Source: CAWUIO01 sp963922455
Lineage (GTDB): Bacteria; Bacteroidota; Bacteroidia; Cytophagales; Microscillaceae
Assembly: GCA_963922455.1 (NCBI GenBank)
Contig: CAWUIO010000130.1
Location: 1 to 16,995 of the forward strand
DNA: 16,995 nucleotides
Reading direction: 5' to 3'
Every line of letters starts with the position of its first letter. Position 1 is the first letter of the stretch. The notes beneath the pieces were generated by a model. It did no database searches, was not told where the DNA came from, and saw nothing but the letters and a program-made list of their open reading frames with translations. This document shows positions 15,125-16,995 of the stretch, piece by piece. Both the position numbers and the translations under genes were made by a program.

Positions 15125-16537
15125 TTAATTGTGCCGGATGGCTACCACGATGGGCAAGACGCTTTGTTTGTCGGTACACTGAGCCTGAAATTTTATGGCA
15201 TCGGAGCTTATATATTCCACCGCATTCTGTGGAATCAGCTTTTCGCCCAAAACTTCTTGGATACGATCGTAAAAGCTCAGATGGGGAAGCAGACTAAATT
15301 GATAGCGAATCTCACCGATATTCAACTCCTCGCGGGAATACAGGATGCATAAATAATCGGTGCCAGGCTCTCCAACAATTTGGGCGTATGTATCTTCTCC
15401 AGGCAAAGCCACTCGATTGCCCCGATAACTAAGGTAAGGGCTAATTTGATTATTTTGCGGGAACAGCGGATTTAGCCCAAGCTCTTCATCGGCCCCTAAG
15501 GCATAGACATAGGCCGGTTTTTCATTATTGATCTGGAGTTGAAACAGCGTGCCCGTAAAGTAAGGCTCCGATACTTCAAAGAGGCCCTTGTCTTTTGGGA
15601 GGGTCAACATAGGTGAGCCATTGGAAAGGACCAATTGAATATCGCCTTCTAAAAGAAACTCTTCGGCATCTTTGATGCTCATTTCATAGGCCTCGAAGCA
15701 GTACTGCTCGATGTCGGTGTAGGACATCCAGATAAAGCCTTCATCGCCCCAGGCGGTTCCCCAACTATTCATCAGCTCAAAGGCTCCCCCGTAACGTTCG
15801 TCATCATAGCCTACAATCGTGAGGGCGTGTCCCCCTTCGGGATAGGGGTTATCGGTAATTTGCTTTTCCCAGAATTTCTCCCCCTTAGCGTTCAGGAAGG
15901 ACTCGGTACAGCATTGCATACCAATGATGACCGGTTTATTTTCGGCCAGGCTTTTTTTGATGAGCAAGGTTTTGTTATCCACATCGGTATCGAAGAGTCG
16001 CTTATAATCTTGAATGCGGTAGCGAGAGGCTTTTTGCTCGTCATTATTGGTGATCATCTGTCCGCATTGACTATCGAATTCAGAAATTCGGACGGCCCCA
16101 ATATTTTTAATAATCTCTAGGGCATTGAAGAGGCTGGTGCCCTCTTGGCAATAGATATCGTCTACCGATTTGGCCTGCTCATAAATAAAAAAAGGGGAGA
16201 AAGCATTTTCAGTAATCAAAATTTGGTTGGTCCACCCTTGGTCATACGCCATCAGGATGGTACGGGCGGCATATGCCGTAGACCAGCCTACGCAAGTACC
16301 ATAGGCTCCCTGATTTTGAGGAATGGGAGCGTATTGGTGTAAAGATGCATGAAGGGGCAGTTTGGAAAAATCTCCCCTCATTAAGGAAGCGGCCAGGGGA
16401 GCTTTTTGATAAAGTTCCGGATTAAGTATACAACCGGTCCGGAACTCTTGGGCCCACGCAGGGGAAGAAATAAGGTATAGTCCTAAGCAGCATACCCCGA
16501 TACAGGATATTGCCTTTGCCAAATATGTCCTCATCAT
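15125..16537 (-). CDS. Secreted C1A papain-family cysteine protease with DUF4384-like C-terminal domain
   Basis: 470 aa with a signal peptide (cleavage near ASPAWAQ-type site, residues 25-30). The papain-like catalytic set is complete: Gln76 and Cys82 in QGAYGTCVGW, His237 in GGHALTIVGYDD, Asn257 in NSWG. After about residue 300 comes a domain with YVYALGADEELGLNPLFP, SPYLSYRG and PGTDYLCILYS. This resembles DUF4384, a beta-sandwich often attached to caspase-like proteases; the match is by eye. The gene lies 54 nt downstream of a caspase-like gene on the same strand, so the two are probably co-transcribed. There is no obvious prodomain beyond ~50 residues. Targets are unknown. The start could be Met1 or Met2. 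Confidence 0.9.
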   Translation of the reverse strand: MMRTYLAKAISCIGVCCLGLYLISSPAWAQEFRTGCILNPELYQKAPLAASLMRGDFSKLPLHASLHQYAPIPQNQGAYGTCVGWSTAYAARTILMAYDQGWTNQILITENAFSPFFIYEQAKSVDDIYCQEGTSLFNALEIIKNIGAVRISEFDSQCGQMITNNDEQKASRYRIQDYKRLFDTDVDNKTLLIKKSLAENKPVIIGMQCCTESFLNAKGEKFWEKQITDNPYPEGGHALTIVGYDDERYGGAFELMNSWGTAWGDEGFIWMSYTDIEQYCFEAYEMSIKDAEEFLLEGDIQLVLSNGSPMLTLPKDKGLFEVSEPYFTGTLFQLQINNEKPAYVYALGADEELGLNPLFPQNNQISPYLSYRGNRVALPGEDTYAQIVGEPGTDYLCILYSREELNIGEIRYQFSLLPHLSFYDRIQEVLGEKLIPQNAVEYISSDAIKFQAQCTDKQSVLPIVVAIRHN

Positions 16538-16591
16538 AATGATTGTGATAAATCCAGAAAGATATATCTGCTTTACAAGAGCAATCCTTGT

Positions 16592-16995
16592 TTACTTCGA
16601 CTTGATAAACAAGAAATCACTTCCAGGTTCATTTTCGCCAAACTCACCGTAGTGAGGGTTTGGATTTGCGCCTTCAAAAAATTGTACGATTTCGGCAATC
16701 GTCAGGATTTGGTCCACTCCCCCTTCGCTTCGTAGGGCTTCCAAAAAGCGTCTTACGAAAGGTGAGTGATATCCAGGACGTCCATCGGGAACATACTCTT
16801 TACCCCCAGAGGTATAGAAACGTCGGGTTTTGTATCGCAGTTTGCGGTTGATAAACTCTTCTCGGTCAGACTGGATATCGCTTTCGGCTCCACGCATAGC
16901 CAAAGCACGGTCTATGGTACCCCCAAAACAAACATCCATGACTAGGAAAATATGACGACAAGGGATGCTATTAATATAGGTCCGTAAGTTGGCAT
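16592..16995 (-). CDS. Caspase-fold (peptidase C14) protein, C-terminal part, cut by the window edge
   Basis: The frame is open to the window end, so the internal Met at 16939 is not the start; 133 residues are visible. They begin ANLRTYINSIPCRHIFLVMD and then VCFGGTIDRAL. This is the caspase/metacaspase strand and active-site Cys motif (usually D-A/S-C-F/H-S-G). It is followed by RFYTSGGKEYVPDG, HSPFVRRFLEALRS and a final LTIAEIVQFFEG, GENEPGSDFLFI, all in the order expected for the p20/p10 region. The catalytic His and N-terminus lie outside. The Ala/Ser before the Cys is Val and the Ser after Phe is Gly. It precedes the C1A protease in a likely operon. Confidence 0.88.
   Translation of the reverse strand, partial: ANLRTYINSIPCRHIFLVMDVCFGGTIDRALAMRGAESDIQSDREEFINRKLRYKTRRFYTSGGKEYVPDGRPGYHSPFVRRFLEALRSEGGVDQILTIAEIVQFFEGANPNPHYGEFGENEPGSDFLFIKSK

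Noticed and set aside
14949..15179. Open frames running through the repeat copies (also 47-331, 12887-13162, 14875-15075, 15011-15352)
   Set aside because: They arise from the GC-rich repeat body, occur in several frames and both orientations, and run into neighbouring genes. The conserved property is pairing, not protein sequence.

Overview
The window (~17 kb, moderate GC with AT-rich spacers) looks like a chromosomal segment of a Bacteroidota bacterium, probably of the Saprospiria/Lewinella-like branch. This rests on three things: promoters of the form TTTG-N19/20-TAnnTTTG, near absence of Shine-Dalgarno sites, and the protein families present (a beta-propeller/Y_Y_Y sensor-like protein, a PcfJ-like protein, a papain-like protease next to a caspase-like protein). 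The genus is inference only.

Layout. Positions 1-166 hold one copy of a ~130-bp repeat. guaA (GMP synthase, minus) follows, divergent from a large propeller/Y_Y_Y membrane protein (1831-4629). That protein converges, 5 nt apart, on a photolyase/cryptochrome-family gene (minus, 4635-6119). The 820-bp spacer 6120-6940 holds the photolyase promoter and leader hairpin, a second repeat copy, and a probable stand-alone ncRNA gene of ~200 nt (canonical promoter, long-range helix, perfect terminator; 6S-like in outline). Then come a small unknown gene (6941-7297), a 530-bp spacer full of hairpins, a PcfJ-like gene (7829-9193) and a bidirectional terminator. A minus-strand pair (XRE-type regulator, then a small secreted protein) is preceded by an array of near-identical operator-like sites. 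On the plus strand follow a 129-aa protein with nuclease-fold-like hints, a terminator and pgi. Repeat copy 3 separates pgi from a zinc-ribbon methyltransferase (minus), which is divergent from nudC. Repeat copy 4 separates nudC from a minus-strand pair: a caspase-fold protein cut by the window edge and a secreted C1A papain-like protease.

The most interesting signal is the dispersed intergenic element. Four copies, two per orientation, have nearly constant length (129-131 bp). They share a conserved ~70-nt body and a 58-nt distal arm whose sequence is mostly different in each copy. The arm's stem is nevertheless kept by compensatory changes (CCCCGGCG/CGCCGGGG, ACCCACGCT/AGCGTGGGT, CCCGCGC/GCGCGGG). 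The outer ends also pair and co-vary (GGCTG/CAGCC versus GGCTT/AAGCC). This indicates that a folded nucleic acid, not a protein, is the conserved object. Housekeeping genes (guaA, pgi, nudC) lie between these accessory and regulatory elements.
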